DNA of 64,000 bases from Pseudomonas lurida (GTDB taxonomy: Bacteria > Pseudomonadota > Gammaproteobacteria > Pseudomonadales > Pseudomonadaceae). The notes beneath the pieces were generated by a model. The model made no database searches. It was not told where the DNA came from and was given only the letters and a program-made list of their open reading frames with translations. Made by a program: the position numbers and the translations under genes. The stretch is from contig NZ_JAAMRE010000002.1 of the NCBI RefSeq assembly GCF_013522705.1, positions 186,001 to 250,000 on the forward strand. Direction: 5' to 3'. The first letter of the stretch is position 1, and the number at the start of each line of letters is the position of its first letter. Below are positions 55,435 to 63,898 of this stretch, piece by piece.

Positions 55435-56315
55435 AGCGCTTCAGTTTCTCAAGCTTCATGCTGGTGGCGGGGTTGCTGTTCATCTACCTGCCGATGCTGA
55501 TTCTGGTGATCTACTCGTTCAACGAATCCAAGCTGGTGACGGTGTGGGGCGGTTGGTCGATCAAGTGGTATGTGGGCCTGCTGGACAACACCCAGTTGAT
55601 GGGCTCGGTGGCGCGCTCCCTGGAAATCGCCTGCTACACGGCGGTGGCCGCGGTGGCGCTGGGTACGTTGGCGGCGTTTGTGCTGACGCGTATCAGCCAG
55701 TTCAAAGGCCGCACGCTGTTCGGCGGCCTGGTGACCGCGCCGTTGGTGATGCCGGAAGTGATCACCGGTCTGTCGCTGTTGCTGCTGTTCGTGGCCATGG
55801 CCCAGATGATCGGCTGGCCTCAGGAGCGTGGCATCGTCACCATCTGGATCGCTCACACCACGTTCTGTGCTGCGTATGTGGCGGTGGTGGTGTCGGCGCG
55901 TTTGCGTGAGCTGGACCTGTCGATCGAAGAGGCGGCGATGGACCTGGGCGCGCGGCCGTGGAAAGTGTTCTTCCTGATCACCATCCCGATGATTGCGCCG
56001 TCATTGGCGGCGGGCGGCATGATGTCGTTTGCGTTGTCCCTGGACGACCTGGTTTTGGCCAGCTTCGTGTCGGGCCCGGGCTCGACCACCTTGCCGATGG
56101 AAGTGTTCTCGGCCGTGCGCCTGGGGGTTAAACCCGAGATCAACGCGGTGGCCAGCCTGATTCTGCTGGCGGTGTCGCTGGTGACCTTCCTGGTGTGGTT
56201 CTTCAGCCGCCGTGCCGAAGAGATGCGCAAGAAAGCCATCCAGCAAGCCATCGAAGAAGCCGCCGCCGATGGCTGGCAGCAACCGGACAAGCGCCGCGCT
56301 CCGGCGCCGGTCTAA
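55431..56315 (+). CDS. spuH: SpuH, polyamine ABC transporter permease
   Basis: A PotI-like permease of 294 residues with six helices and the EAA loop EEAAMDLGARPWKVFFLITI near residue 165. It overlaps spuG by four bases. The C-terminal tail (RRAEEMRKKAIQQAIEEAAA) is long and charged and lies in the cytoplasm. Last gene of the spu operon; a REPIN starts right after its stop. Confidence 0.95.
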   Translation: MKRFSFSSFMLVAGLLFIYLPMLILVIYSFNESKLVTVWGGWSIKWYVGLLDNTQLMGSVARSLEIACYTAVAAVALGTLAAFVLTRISQFKGRTLFGGLVTAPLVMPEVITGLSLLLLFVAMAQMIGWPQERGIVTIWIAHTTFCAAYVAVVVSARLRELDLSIEEAAMDLGARPWKVFFLITIPMIAPSLAAGGMMSFALSLDDLVLASFVSGPGSTTLPMEVFSAVRLGVKPEINAVASLILLAVSLVTFLVWFFSRRAEEMRKKAIQQAIEEAAADGWQQPDKRRAPAPV

Positions 56316-56316
56316 A

Positions 56317-56406
56317 TGTGTGAGGGGGCTTGCTCCCGATGGCGGTGGGTCAGTCAACAGATGCAGTGACTGGCACTCAGCAATCGGGGGCAAGCCCCCT
56401 CCCACA
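56317..56406. repeat. REPIN with a variant left arm
   Basis: TGTGTGAGGGGGCTTGCTCC (56317, ending CGAT at 56340) and its inverse at 56383-56406 enclose about 42 bases. The left arm differs from the consensus (TGTGTG, GCTCCC); the right arm is exact. It sits between convergent spuH and the HD-domain gene. Confidence 0.88.
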
Positions 56407-56429
56407 GTCTTGACCGCATTCCAGATTGG

Positions 56430-57071
56430 CTATGCAGTCCAAGGCGACTTGCGAATCACCTCGACAAAGTTCATCGGCTTGAACCCTGGCTCCTGATCCA
56501 CCAGTACATCCGTCTTCACGTTGCCAAACGTGGTCTGCGGGCGATGGCGCAAGCCGTCGGCAAAGGCGCAGATGATGCACTCCTTGAATCCTTCACCGCG
56601 TGGATGCGCATGCACCACGGCTTCGCGCTGCACGCTGCTGAACGCGGCGTAGTCCATGCCCAGCACGTCCATTTCGACGCCGGCGGTCACCAACGCCACG
56701 GTCGGACGCAAATGTTGCGGTATGCCGGGCGTGGTGTGCAGGGCGATGGACAGCCATACCTGTTCGATATCGTCATCGCTCAGCCCATACGGCTTCAGGA
56801 AGGCGGCGGCGGCGTTGGCGCCGTCCACTTCGAAACGCTCGTTGTCGCTGCGATGACCTGCCACCAGGCCCAGGTCATGAAACATGGCGCCGACGTAGAG
56901 CAGCTCGGGGTTGTAGGCCAGTTGCTTGCGTTCACCGCTCAGTGCGCCGAACAGAAAGACCCGACGGGAGTGGTGATAGAGCAGGTCGGATTCGACGTCG
57001 CGGATGTATTCGGTGGTGGCCTTGGCCAGCGCGCTGTTCGGGATTTTGATGCCGGCAATGGTAGTGGTCAT
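56430..57071 (-). CDS. HD-domain hydrolase
   Basis: A 213-residue metal-dependent phosphohydrolase-like protein. The HD signature is formed by HHSRRVFLFG near residue 32 and YVGAMFHDLGL near 58, with a further His in SIALHTTPGIPQHL near 113. It resembles HD proteins labelled cyanamide hydratase, but the substrate is unknown. CAGGAGAGC precedes the ATG at 57071; a frame open to 57173 adds an unsupported leader. Transcribed alone, convergent with spuH. Confidence 0.85.
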   Translation of the reverse strand: MTTTIAGIKIPNSALAKATTEYIRDVESDLLYHHSRRVFLFGALSGERKQLAYNPELLYVGAMFHDLGLVAGHRSDNERFEVDGANAAAAFLKPYGLSDDDIEQVWLSIALHTTPGIPQHLRPTVALVTAGVEMDVLGMDYAAFSSVQREAVVHAHPRGEGFKECIICAFADGLRHRPQTTFGNVKTDVLVDQEPGFKPMNFVEVIRKSPWTA

Positions 57072-57189
57072 GGTAGCTCTCCTGTGGAAAGCCCACAGTC
57101 TGGTCGCGCACCCGCGAAGCGACCATGGCGACGGGGATGCGATCCCGGCCAAAGTGCCGTCACTTCGTGCCAAGGGTATACGCTGTCAA

Positions 57190-57275
57190 TGGGGGCGCTG
57201 GCTTGCCCGCGATAGCATCACCTCGGTATACCTGATGGGCCTGGTCGTCTGTATCGCAGGCAAGTCAGCCCCACA
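57190..57275. repeat. REPIN of a second subtype
   Basis: TGGGGGCGCTGGCTTGCCCG (57190) and, inverted, ATCGCAGGCAAGTCAGCCCC (57253-57272, followed by ACA) are imperfect inverted copies about 40 bases apart. The CTGGCTTGCCxGCGAT core differs from the GGGGGCTTGCCCCC type found elsewhere in the window. It lies between the HD-domain gene and the GlxA-type regulator. Confidence 0.7.
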
Positions 57276-57310
57276 GGGTTTTGCGCCAGCCCCAGCTATA
57301 AGGTTTACCC

Positions 57311-58276
57311 ATGCACAAGACCGTCGCGATCCTGATTTTCCCCGGCGTCCAGTCACTGGATGTGACCGGCCCCATGGATGTGTTCTGCGAAGCCAACCGC
57401 TTTCTGCCGCCCCAGGATCATTACCGGATAGAGGTCATCGGGCTGCACCACGGCACCATGGTCGCCTCCAACGGCTTGGCATTGCAGGCCCACCGGCATT
57501 ACAGCGAGGCCCTGCAGGACTATGATCTGCTGCTGGTCGCTGGAGGCCCGCAACTGCCGTTCGAAGATTTCGGCTCGGCGTTCGATGACTGGCTACGGGG
57601 TGCAACCGCCAGGGCGCAACGCTTCGGTTCTGTCTGCAACGGCGCCTTTATGCTGGCGCGCGCTGGATTGCTGGAGGGCAAAACCGTCACTACCCACTGG
57701 AACGATGCTGCCGACCTGGCGCGGCTGTGCCCGTCGGCCCAGGTCGAGGTTGACCGCCTCTACGTACAGGACGGCAATCTCTATACCTCGGCGGGCGTCA
57801 CGGCAGGCATCGACTTGTCGCTGTACCTGCTGGCCCAGGACCACGGTCCGGAAGTCGCGTTGAGCGTGGCCAAGCGCTTGGTGGTGTTCACCCAGCGCTC
57901 CGGCGGGCAGTCGCAATTCAGCCCGTTCCTTGCGCCCCACGCCGAACCCACGTCGGCGGTGGCGCAGGTGCAACTGTATGTATTGGCGAACCTGACCGGC
58001 GACCTGACCATCGCCGACCTGGCCAAGGCGGCCAATATGAGTGCGCGCAATTTCTCCCGGGTGTTTGCCCGTGAGGCCCGCATCACGCCGGCGGAATTCG
58101 TCGAAAGAGCACGGGTGGACGCGGCGCGAGTGATGCTCGAAAGCACCCACGCGCCGCTCAAGACCGTGGCTTATCGATGCGGCTTTCGCGATGCCCAGCA
58201 CATGCGCAGCGTGTTCAACCGCCGGTTGGGCGTGACGCCGCATCAGTTCCGGCTCAACTTTGCGGCGCCGGTATAG
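57311..58276 (+). CDS. GlxA-family AraC-type regulator with DJ-1/PfpI domain
   Basis: A 321-residue regulator. Residues 1-185 form a DJ-1/PfpI-like domain (VAILIFPGVQSLDVTGPMDV, then GSVCNGAFMLARAGLLEGK with the nucleophile-elbow Cys). Residues 215-318 form an AraC DNA-binding domain with two helix-turn-helices (LTIADLAKAANMSARNFSRV and LKTVAYRCGFRDAQHMRSV). GlxA-type regulators often control catabolism of amines or amino acids; the target here is unknown. TAAGG lies before the ATG. Confidence 0.93.
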   Translation: MHKTVAILIFPGVQSLDVTGPMDVFCEANRFLPPQDHYRIEVIGLHHGTMVASNGLALQAHRHYSEALQDYDLLLVAGGPQLPFEDFGSAFDDWLRGATARAQRFGSVCNGAFMLARAGLLEGKTVTTHWNDAADLARLCPSAQVEVDRLYVQDGNLYTSAGVTAGIDLSLYLLAQDHGPEVALSVAKRLVVFTQRSGGQSQFSPFLAPHAEPTSAVAQVQLYVLANLTGDLTIADLAKAANMSARNFSRVFAREARITPAEFVERARVDAARVMLESTHAPLKTVAYRCGFRDAQHMRSVFNRRLGVTPHQFRLNFAAPV

Positions 58277-58297
58277 ACGCGCCACTGCAGCGACACT

Positions 58298-58329
58298 GTG
58301 TGAGCGGGCCAGCCCCTGCCACGGTTTTT
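58298..58329. repeat. Degenerate REP or weak terminator
   Basis: GTGTGAGCGGGCCAGCCCCT and GCCACGG form an imperfect hairpin followed by TTTTT. It separates the regulator from the convergent acylase gene and resembles a decayed REP unit. Confidence 0.45.
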
Positions 58330-58342
58330 GCGCTGCAGGCCG

Positions 58343-60697
58343 TTATCGAGCGGGCAGCAGCTTCAGCGTGCCACGGGTGTTGGCCGTGACTTCCTCATCA
58401 CTCAAATGCGCCTGCTCGTAACCGCCTTCGATATAGGTCTCGGCCTGGTCGCCATAGTGCTTGTCGAACGGTACGCCGCTTTGCCCCACGGGGTTGATGG
58501 TCAGCGCGTGGGCGACGTCGGCGAAGTCGATCAGGCGGCGTGTGGACGGGCCATACGTGACCGGCCAGGGCGCGGGTCCGATGGCGGCGGATTGGTTGTT
58601 CGGCACTTCGTGGGTGCCGGGAGCGGGGAATGGGCCGACGTTGAACAGCCTGTCCAACGGCTTCTGTTGGCCCAGCGGATGGCCATGGGTCAGCGTATGC
58701 GCCTTGCCCCACTGCCATTGGCTCGGATCGCCGCCGAACGTGGCCTGCAGGTGAGCGAGGCTGTTGTCCCATGCACGTTTGACGACGGCGGCGCGCTGGC
58801 CGTCCCACCAGGGTGAGTCCGCATCGGCGGCCAGGCGTGGCAGGGCCGCGTCGATGATGCGGGTGCCGAGCAGGGTCTTGAACATCGCATCGCCGAGTTT
58901 GGGGTGGAACGCGGCGTCGGCGAGGTTGAACAGGAACTGGTTGAACAGCGTGGCGCTGATGGAATCCAGCGGGTAGTCGCCTTTCCAGTTGGCCAGTTGA
59001 TCCACCAACTTGAGTTGCGCCGGGTCCGTGACCACCTCACGCAATACCGGCAGCAGCGGTGCCAGCAGGCGCGGGCCGAAGGCGGTGGTGGTGCCCAGTT
59101 GCAAGGCCTGGCTGTTGGTCACGTCCCACTTCACGCGGGCGTCGCTCAGCTGGGCGTTCAGCTGCTGGCCACGGTCGGCCAGGTTGTAATAACCGGGGAT
59201 CTCCATGCCGGTGGGCGACGCCGGCTGGGCGTTGGCCGAGACCACATAGCCGCGCGCCGGGTTTTCTTCCTGAGGGTTGGCATTGAACGGGTAGAAACCC
59301 AGTTTGTCGGCCTGGGCGGTGCTGCCGTCGAGGATAAACCCAGGGTTCACGCCTGCCGGGCGAATCGGTAACTGCGCCGCCGCCCACCAGCCGATATCGC
59401 CCTTGGCATTGGCCCACACGATATTCAAGCCGGGTGCCGAGACCTTGGCGGCGGCGGCGCGCGCCTTCGCCAACGTGTCGGCGCGGTTGAGCTGATAGAA
59501 GCCTTCGAGGATCGGATTCTGCGTGTCGAGAAACGCCCACCACATCGCAATCGGTGTTTTGCCGCCCGCCTCGCCGAGCACGTCATTGACGATCGGGCCA
59601 TGGGGCGACTGGCGCAGGGTGAGGGTGACCGGCGCCTGGCCCTTTACCGCGATCTGCTGCTCGCTGCGGGTCATGTCGACCCACTGGCCCTGGTACCAGA
59701 CCTGATTGGGATTATCCGGATTGACCTTCTCGGCGATCAGGTCGAGGTCGTCGTTCTGGAACATGGTCAGGCTCCAACCGAAATTCAGGTTGTGCCCGAG
59801 GAACGCCATCGGCACCAGTGCGTTGTGATAGCCATACAGCTCAAAACCCGGCGCGGATAATTGCGCCTCATACCACACCGACGGCACCGAAAAACGAATA
59901 TGCGGGTCACCCGCCAGCAACGGTTTGCCGCTGCGCGTGCGGCTGCCGCTGATGGCCCAGGCGTTGCTGCCTTCGAGCTGCGGCAGGCCGTTGTCCGCCA
60001 AAGCCTGGTCGCTCAGGGCTGCGAGGGCGCCGAGGGCCTGCCAGTCGCTGGCGGCCAGGTTAAGGGCACCCTTGGGTTGCCAGTCGAGGTCGAAGACTTT
60101 CAGGTAGTCGCTGCCCAACTGGTCGCGGATGTAAGTCAGCAACGGCTCGGTACGAAACGCGGCGGCAAAACTGTAGGCCATGTACCCGGCGACGCTGATG
60201 GTGTCCTCGGCGGTAAAGGGCCGCTTGGGAATGCCCAGCACGTCGAACTCCATCGGGCTGGGGTGGCTGTCCTGATACTGGTTGATTCCATCCAGATAGG
60301 CTTGCAGCGCCTTCCAGTGCGCCGATTCATGATCCAGCTGCGTCACATACGTCGCGGCGCGGTCGCGGATGCGCAGGCTGCGGAACAGTTTGTCGGTGTC
60401 GACCACCTTGGGGCCCAGCACTTCGGCGAGTTCGCCACGGGCCAGGCGACGCATGATCTCCATCTGGAACAGCCGGTCCTGGGCGTGCACATAGCCCAGG
60501 GCGCGATACAGATCGGTTTCGTTCTCGGCTCGGATATGCGGCACGCCGCGGTCGTCATAGCGCACCGTGACCGAACTTTGCAGGTTGGCCAGCTCTACCG
60601 TGCCCTGGCGCGTGGGCTGTTTGCTGTAGACATACCAACCGACGGCAAGGGCGAGCAGCACCGCCAGAGCCGCCAGCGTCTGCAGGACGCGCTTCAT
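58343..60697 (-). CDS. hacB: Ntn-hydrolase acylase, HacB-like
   Basis: Penicillin-acylase family amidase, probably periplasmic, of 784 residues. It has an N-terminal signal or anchor (residues 5-22), an alpha chain, an autoproteolysis site at Gly243-Ser244 in GLPQLEGSNAWAISGSRT, and a beta chain starting with that nucleophilic Ser. In P. aeruginosa and P. syringae, HacB is an acyl-homoserine lactone acylase. There, as I recall, the gene follows the spu operon, as here. The ATG at 60697 is chosen because AAGGA is six bases upstream; the ATG at 60703 abuts that element. Activity on signal lactones is inference. Confidence 0.88.
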   Translation of the reverse strand: MKRVLQTLAALAVLLALAVGWYVYSKQPTRQGTVELANLQSSVTVRYDDRGVPHIRAENETDLYRALGYVHAQDRLFQMEIMRRLARGELAEVLGPKVVDTDKLFRSLRIRDRAATYVTQLDHESAHWKALQAYLDGINQYQDSHPSPMEFDVLGIPKRPFTAEDTISVAGYMAYSFAAAFRTEPLLTYIRDQLGSDYLKVFDLDWQPKGALNLAASDWQALGALAALSDQALADNGLPQLEGSNAWAISGSRTRSGKPLLAGDPHIRFSVPSVWYEAQLSAPGFELYGYHNALVPMAFLGHNLNFGWSLTMFQNDDLDLIAEKVNPDNPNQVWYQGQWVDMTRSEQQIAVKGQAPVTLTLRQSPHGPIVNDVLGEAGGKTPIAMWWAFLDTQNPILEGFYQLNRADTLAKARAAAAKVSAPGLNIVWANAKGDIGWWAAAQLPIRPAGVNPGFILDGSTAQADKLGFYPFNANPQEENPARGYVVSANAQPASPTGMEIPGYYNLADRGQQLNAQLSDARVKWDVTNSQALQLGTTTAFGPRLLAPLLPVLREVVTDPAQLKLVDQLANWKGDYPLDSISATLFNQFLFNLADAAFHPKLGDAMFKTLLGTRIIDAALPRLAADADSPWWDGQRAAVVKRAWDNSLAHLQATFGGDPSQWQWGKAHTLTHGHPLGQQKPLDRLFNVGPFPAPGTHEVPNNQSAAIGPAPWPVTYGPSTRRLIDFADVAHALTINPVGQSGVPFDKHYGDQAETYIEGGYEQAHLSDEEVTANTRGTLKLLPAR

Positions 60698-60729
60698 GAA
60701 CATTCCTTACCCAAAGTGGGAGTGATGGC

Positions 60730-61305
60730 CTACGGACCGGTAGACCACGAACAATAGCAGCCCACCGCCAGGGTGTGCGTGGCATTCACCTCGCGCCCGG
60801 CTGCCAGGGCCTGCAGGATCGGCTCGATAAAACTGTTGCCGGCATTGCACGTCAGGCCTTCGCTGTACGGTCCGAAATACGCGAGTTTGCCGCTTCGATC
60901 CCAAATGCCCACGGCCGGGCTGGCCGGCACCTGGTCGGCACCGGGCAGGGCGGTGAGGATCTTCATCCGGCTCAGGTTGTCCGGCAATTGGCCGTGGCTG
61001 CCGGCTTTTTGCAGGGCATAGAACTCGACGCCCAAGGGCGCATAGGCCTCGATCAGTTCCCCCAGGTGCTGCTGGTTGATCACGTTGCACGGGCAGGCCG
61101 GGTCCCAGAAATGCACCAGACGGATCGGGCCGGGGCCGCTGAGTTCGCCGGGCAGTTGCAGCGCATCGCCGGAAAATACGGCGGTGTGCTCGCTGAACGC
61201 GCGCAGGTAGCGGCCCTGGAACCAGTCATACGCCGCCCACAGCAAGCCGGTGCAAATGAGCAGGATCAGGGCGGCGAACAAGGTAGTACGGTGGGGCTGT
61301 CGCAT
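60730..61305 (-). CDS. Thioredoxin-fold exported protein (DUF6436-like)
   Basis: A 191-residue membrane-anchored protein with one N-terminal helix (residues 8-26). A thioredoxin-like domain carries HFWDPACPCNVINQQHL near residue 66, a CPCN redox-type site, and ASPAVGIWDRSGKLAYFGPY with the cis-Pro region. Two further Cys lie in VGCYCSWSTGP at the C-terminus. It lies just upstream of the acylase gene on the same strand (32 bases), so they may be cotranscribed. The function is unknown. AGGAT precedes the ATG. Confidence 0.75.
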   Translation of the reverse strand: MRQPHRTTLFAALILLICTGLLWAAYDWFQGRYLRAFSEHTAVFSGDALQLPGELSGPGPIRLVHFWDPACPCNVINQQHLGELIEAYAPLGVEFYALQKAGSHGQLPDNLSRMKILTALPGADQVPASPAVGIWDRSGKLAYFGPYSEGLTCNAGNSFIEPILQALAAGREVNATHTLAVGCYCSWSTGP

Positions 61306-61394
61306 TCGGATCTATCCTCGCAGGTCGCGTAGCTTGCCATGCTTGCCCTGACAGATGAATATCGCTGCTCGATAGTGTGAGTCTGGAACCCTTT

Positions 61395-62336
61395 ATGCCC
61401 GTCACCTTTGACCCCGATCATCTGCGCGACAGCTTGCGCCCCTTGTCGGATGCGCAACCGCTCAGCGCCGAGGCGCGGGTGTACCAGCGCTTCTACGGGC
61501 TGGACCTGGCCGCGCGCAAAGTGCCGGCGGTAAGTCGCCTGGGGCGCTTCGAGGTGGACGGATTCGACGTTGTGGCGCAAGTGTGGTGGCCGCCGGTGCC
61601 GGTGGCGACGATGTTCATGTTCCACGGCTTCTACGACCACATGGGTCTGTACCGCAACGTGGTGGACTGGGCGCTGGACCAGGGTTTTGTGGTGATCGCC
61701 TGCGATCTGCCGGGGCATGGATTGTCCAGCGGCGCGCGTGCCAGCATCGGTGATTTCGCGGTGTATCAGAATGTGGTCCAGGCACTGTTCACCGAGGCCG
61801 AATCGCTGCAATTACCCACGCCATGGCATCTGTTCGGGCAAAGCACCGGCGGCGCCATCGTCGTTGACCATCTGCTGCATCACGGCGCCGACAGCCCGGC
61901 GCAGGGCAAGGTCTTGCTGTTGTCACCGCTGGTGCGTCCACGGGCGTGGGGCTGGTCCCAGGTCAGCTATTACCTGTTGCGGCCGTTCGTCAAAGGCATT
62001 GCGCGGCGGTTCAGCGACAACTCCAACGACCCGGCCTTCAAGCCGTTCCTGGAAGCCGATCCACTGCAGCCACGGCAACTGCCAACCGCCTGGGTGGGCG
62101 CCCTGGCGCGCTGGATCAAGCGCATCGAAGCCGCCCCGCGCAGCACGCGGCGGCCGGTGATTGTGCAGGGTGAGGAAGACATGACGGTGGACTGGCAACA
62201 CAACCTGCAAGTGCTGCGCGGCAAGTTCGACCGGCCCGAGGTGCTGATGCTGCCGCGTGGCCGGCATCATCTGGCGAATGAGATTCCTGAGATTCGCGAA
62301 GAGTACTTCCGGTATTTGACGGACCATCTGAAATAA
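61395..62336 (+). CDS. Alpha/beta hydrolase (lysophospholipase-like)
   Basis: A 313-residue cytoplasmic hydrolase with the oxyanion segment MFMFHGFYDHMGLYRNVVDW, the CDLPGHGLSSG strand, nucleophile Ser in HLFGQSTGGAIVVDHLLHH near residue 153, Asp in GEEDMTVDWQHN and His in LPRGRHHLANEI. It resembles monoacylglycerol lipase or lysophospholipase proteins; the substrate is unknown. The ATG at 61395 has GGAA six bases upstream; a GTG at 61377 would add six residues. It is divergent from the thioredoxin-fold gene. Confidence 0.88.
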   Translation: MPVTFDPDHLRDSLRPLSDAQPLSAEARVYQRFYGLDLAARKVPAVSRLGRFEVDGFDVVAQVWWPPVPVATMFMFHGFYDHMGLYRNVVDWALDQGFVVIACDLPGHGLSSGARASIGDFAVYQNVVQALFTEAESLQLPTPWHLFGQSTGGAIVVDHLLHHGADSPAQGKVLLLSPLVRPRAWGWSQVSYYLLRPFVKGIARRFSDNSNDPAFKPFLEADPLQPRQLPTAWVGALARWIKRIEAAPRSTRRPVIVQGEEDMTVDWQHNLQVLRGKFDRPEVLMLPRGRHHLANEIPEIREEYFRYLTDHLK

Positions 62337-62347
62337 CACGGTGCCAA

Positions 62348-62374
62348 TGCGGGAGGGGGGCAAGCCCCTCCACA
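62348..62374. repeat. Single REP element, imperfect
   Basis: TGCGGGAGGGGGGCAAGCCC and CTCCACA form one imperfect hairpin between the convergent hydrolase and DUF2059 genes. It combines features of both REP arms. Confidence 0.6.
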
Positions 62375-62378
62375 TTTT

Positions 62379-63131
62379 CTACTGCGCCAGGCTTGAGGTG
62401 CTCTGGCCGACTGCCAGACCTGCGCGAATCGCCGCCAGCGCCGCCTGGTAATACGCCTTACCTTCCGGTGACTCCGCAAACGTTGCGAACTCTTCCAGCT
62501 CCGGGTCGGATAAATCCCGATAGACGTACAGCAGAGTGTTGTTCAGGTCTTTGTCGATCTGTTGCATCAGCCGCTCACGCTGGCCATTCAGCATGCCTTG
62601 GGCCTGACCGCCGCCCAGCAGGCCAGGGATCATCTGGCTGAGGCTGTCGGCCGCCACACCGGCAATCGCCAGGCTGACCTCCGCGCCGGCTTCGCGGGCG
62701 GGCAGGGCTTGGGCCAGGTGGCCGATGATCAGGCTGCGGGTGGCGTCGGCCTGGATTTTCGGCAGGCCCTGGGCGTTTTTGGCCAACTGATCGCGGCGGG
62801 TGGCCAGCAACTCGGCAGCGACGATCTTGCGCCCCAAGGGTGACTGAAAGAACGCCAGCGCCGGCGCCGGGTCCGCCAGGTGCTTGCGCAACTGCGCTTC
62901 GGCGCGCTGATCCATGGCCTGGGCGGCGAAGCGCTGGTTGCTGTTATCCACCAGCGCCTGATACACCGCCGGCGGCAGGCTGTTGCGATAGCGCTGCTGG
63001 GCGGCGGCGAGGGCATCATTGAAATGCGCACGTTGTTCGGCCCAGCCGGCGACCTTGTACAACTGGTCATGGCCGTCTGCCCAGGCGGGCAAAACGCAGA
63101 ACATCAGCAAGGAAAAAAACAAACGACGCAT
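62379..63131 (-). CDS. DUF2059-like exported protein
   Basis: A 250-residue protein with a signal peptide (MRRLFFSLLMFCVLPAWA, cleaved near residue 18) and an otherwise helical mature part. The C-terminal segment LYVYRDLSDPELEEFATFAE with SPEGKAYYQAALAAI matches the DUF2059 pattern of a membrane-proximal helical domain. An earlier related repeat (LAFFQSPLGRKIVAAELLAT) suggests a duplicated unit. No function is known. CAGGAG precedes the ATG. Confidence 0.8.
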   Translation of the reverse strand: MRRLFFSLLMFCVLPAWADGHDQLYKVAGWAEQRAHFNDALAAAQQRYRNSLPPAVYQALVDNSNQRFAAQAMDQRAEAQLRKHLADPAPALAFFQSPLGRKIVAAELLATRRDQLAKNAQGLPKIQADATRSLIIGHLAQALPAREAGAEVSLAIAGVAADSLSQMIPGLLGGGQAQGMLNGQRERLMQQIDKDLNNTLLYVYRDLSDPELEEFATFAESPEGKAYYQAALAAIRAGLAVGQSTSSLAQ

Positions 63132-63254
63132 ATGGACTCCTGTCAGTCGGCCACTATTGTCCGTGTCGGGCGTAGGATTTGTCGAGAAATCCTGTCGGTC
63201 ACTTGAACTAATCTATGTTCAGACGCTCGGCGGCTCTGTCGGATTCACAGGCGT

Positions 63255-63896
63255 ATGGATACTATGCGCGCCATGCAAATACCCTTCGATCATCCCCTGC
63301 TGCAACGCATTGTCGACGACCTGGCCGAAAAAGGCTGGTCGCAGCAGAATGGCTTCCTGCCCCAGGCTCTGACCCTGGAACTGGCGGCTGAGTGCCGTAA
63401 ACGTGCGGCCGAGGGCGAATTAGCACCCGCGGCGGTAGGACGCGGGCCGGCACAGGAGATCCGCGAAGGCATTCGCGGCGACCATATCCAATGGTTGGAA
63501 GAGGGCGATGCGCCAGTCTGCGACGCCTACATGGCGGTGATGGACAGCCTGCGCCTGGCGATGAACCGGGGGCTCTTCCTCGGCCTGGAAGATTTCGAAA
63601 GTCATTTCGCGATGTACCCGCCGGGGGCGTTTTACCTCAAGCATCTGGACCGTTTTCGCGATGATGACCGGCGCATGGTCTCGGCGGTGATCTACCTGAA
63701 TGACGCCTGGCTGCCCGAACATGGCGGCCAGTTGCGCATGTACCTCAAGAATGGCGTCGAATACGATGTGGTGCCCACCGGCGGCAGCCTGGTGGTATTC
63801 CTGTCGGGCGAAGTGCCCCACGAAGTCATGCCTGCCTCGCGCGAACGGCTGTCCCTCACCGGCTGGTTTCGCCGGCGGGGCAACGAGCCGTTTTAA
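63255..63896 (+). CDS. 2OG-Fe(II) oxygenase-family protein
   Basis: A 213-residue dioxygenase-like protein of the SM-20/prolyl 4-hydroxylase type. Iron ligands are the HxD in YLKHLDRFRDDDRRMVSAVI near residue 129 and the distal His in LSGEVPHEVMPASRERLSL near 188; the Arg in the last segment would bind 2-oxoglutarate. Three nearby ATGs (63255, 63264, 63273) make the start uncertain, and no clear ribosome-binding site decides. The next gene starts three bases after the stop, so the two are probably cotranscribed. The substrate is unknown. Confidence 0.85.
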   Translation: MDTMRAMQIPFDHPLLQRIVDDLAEKGWSQQNGFLPQALTLELAAECRKRAAEGELAPAAVGRGPAQEIREGIRGDHIQWLEEGDAPVCDAYMAVMDSLRLAMNRGLFLGLEDFESHFAMYPPGAFYLKHLDRFRDDDRRMVSAVIYLNDAWLPEHGGQLRMYLKNGVEYDVVPTGGSLVVFLSGEVPHEVMPASRERLSLTGWFRRRGNEPF

Positions 63897-63898
63897 CC

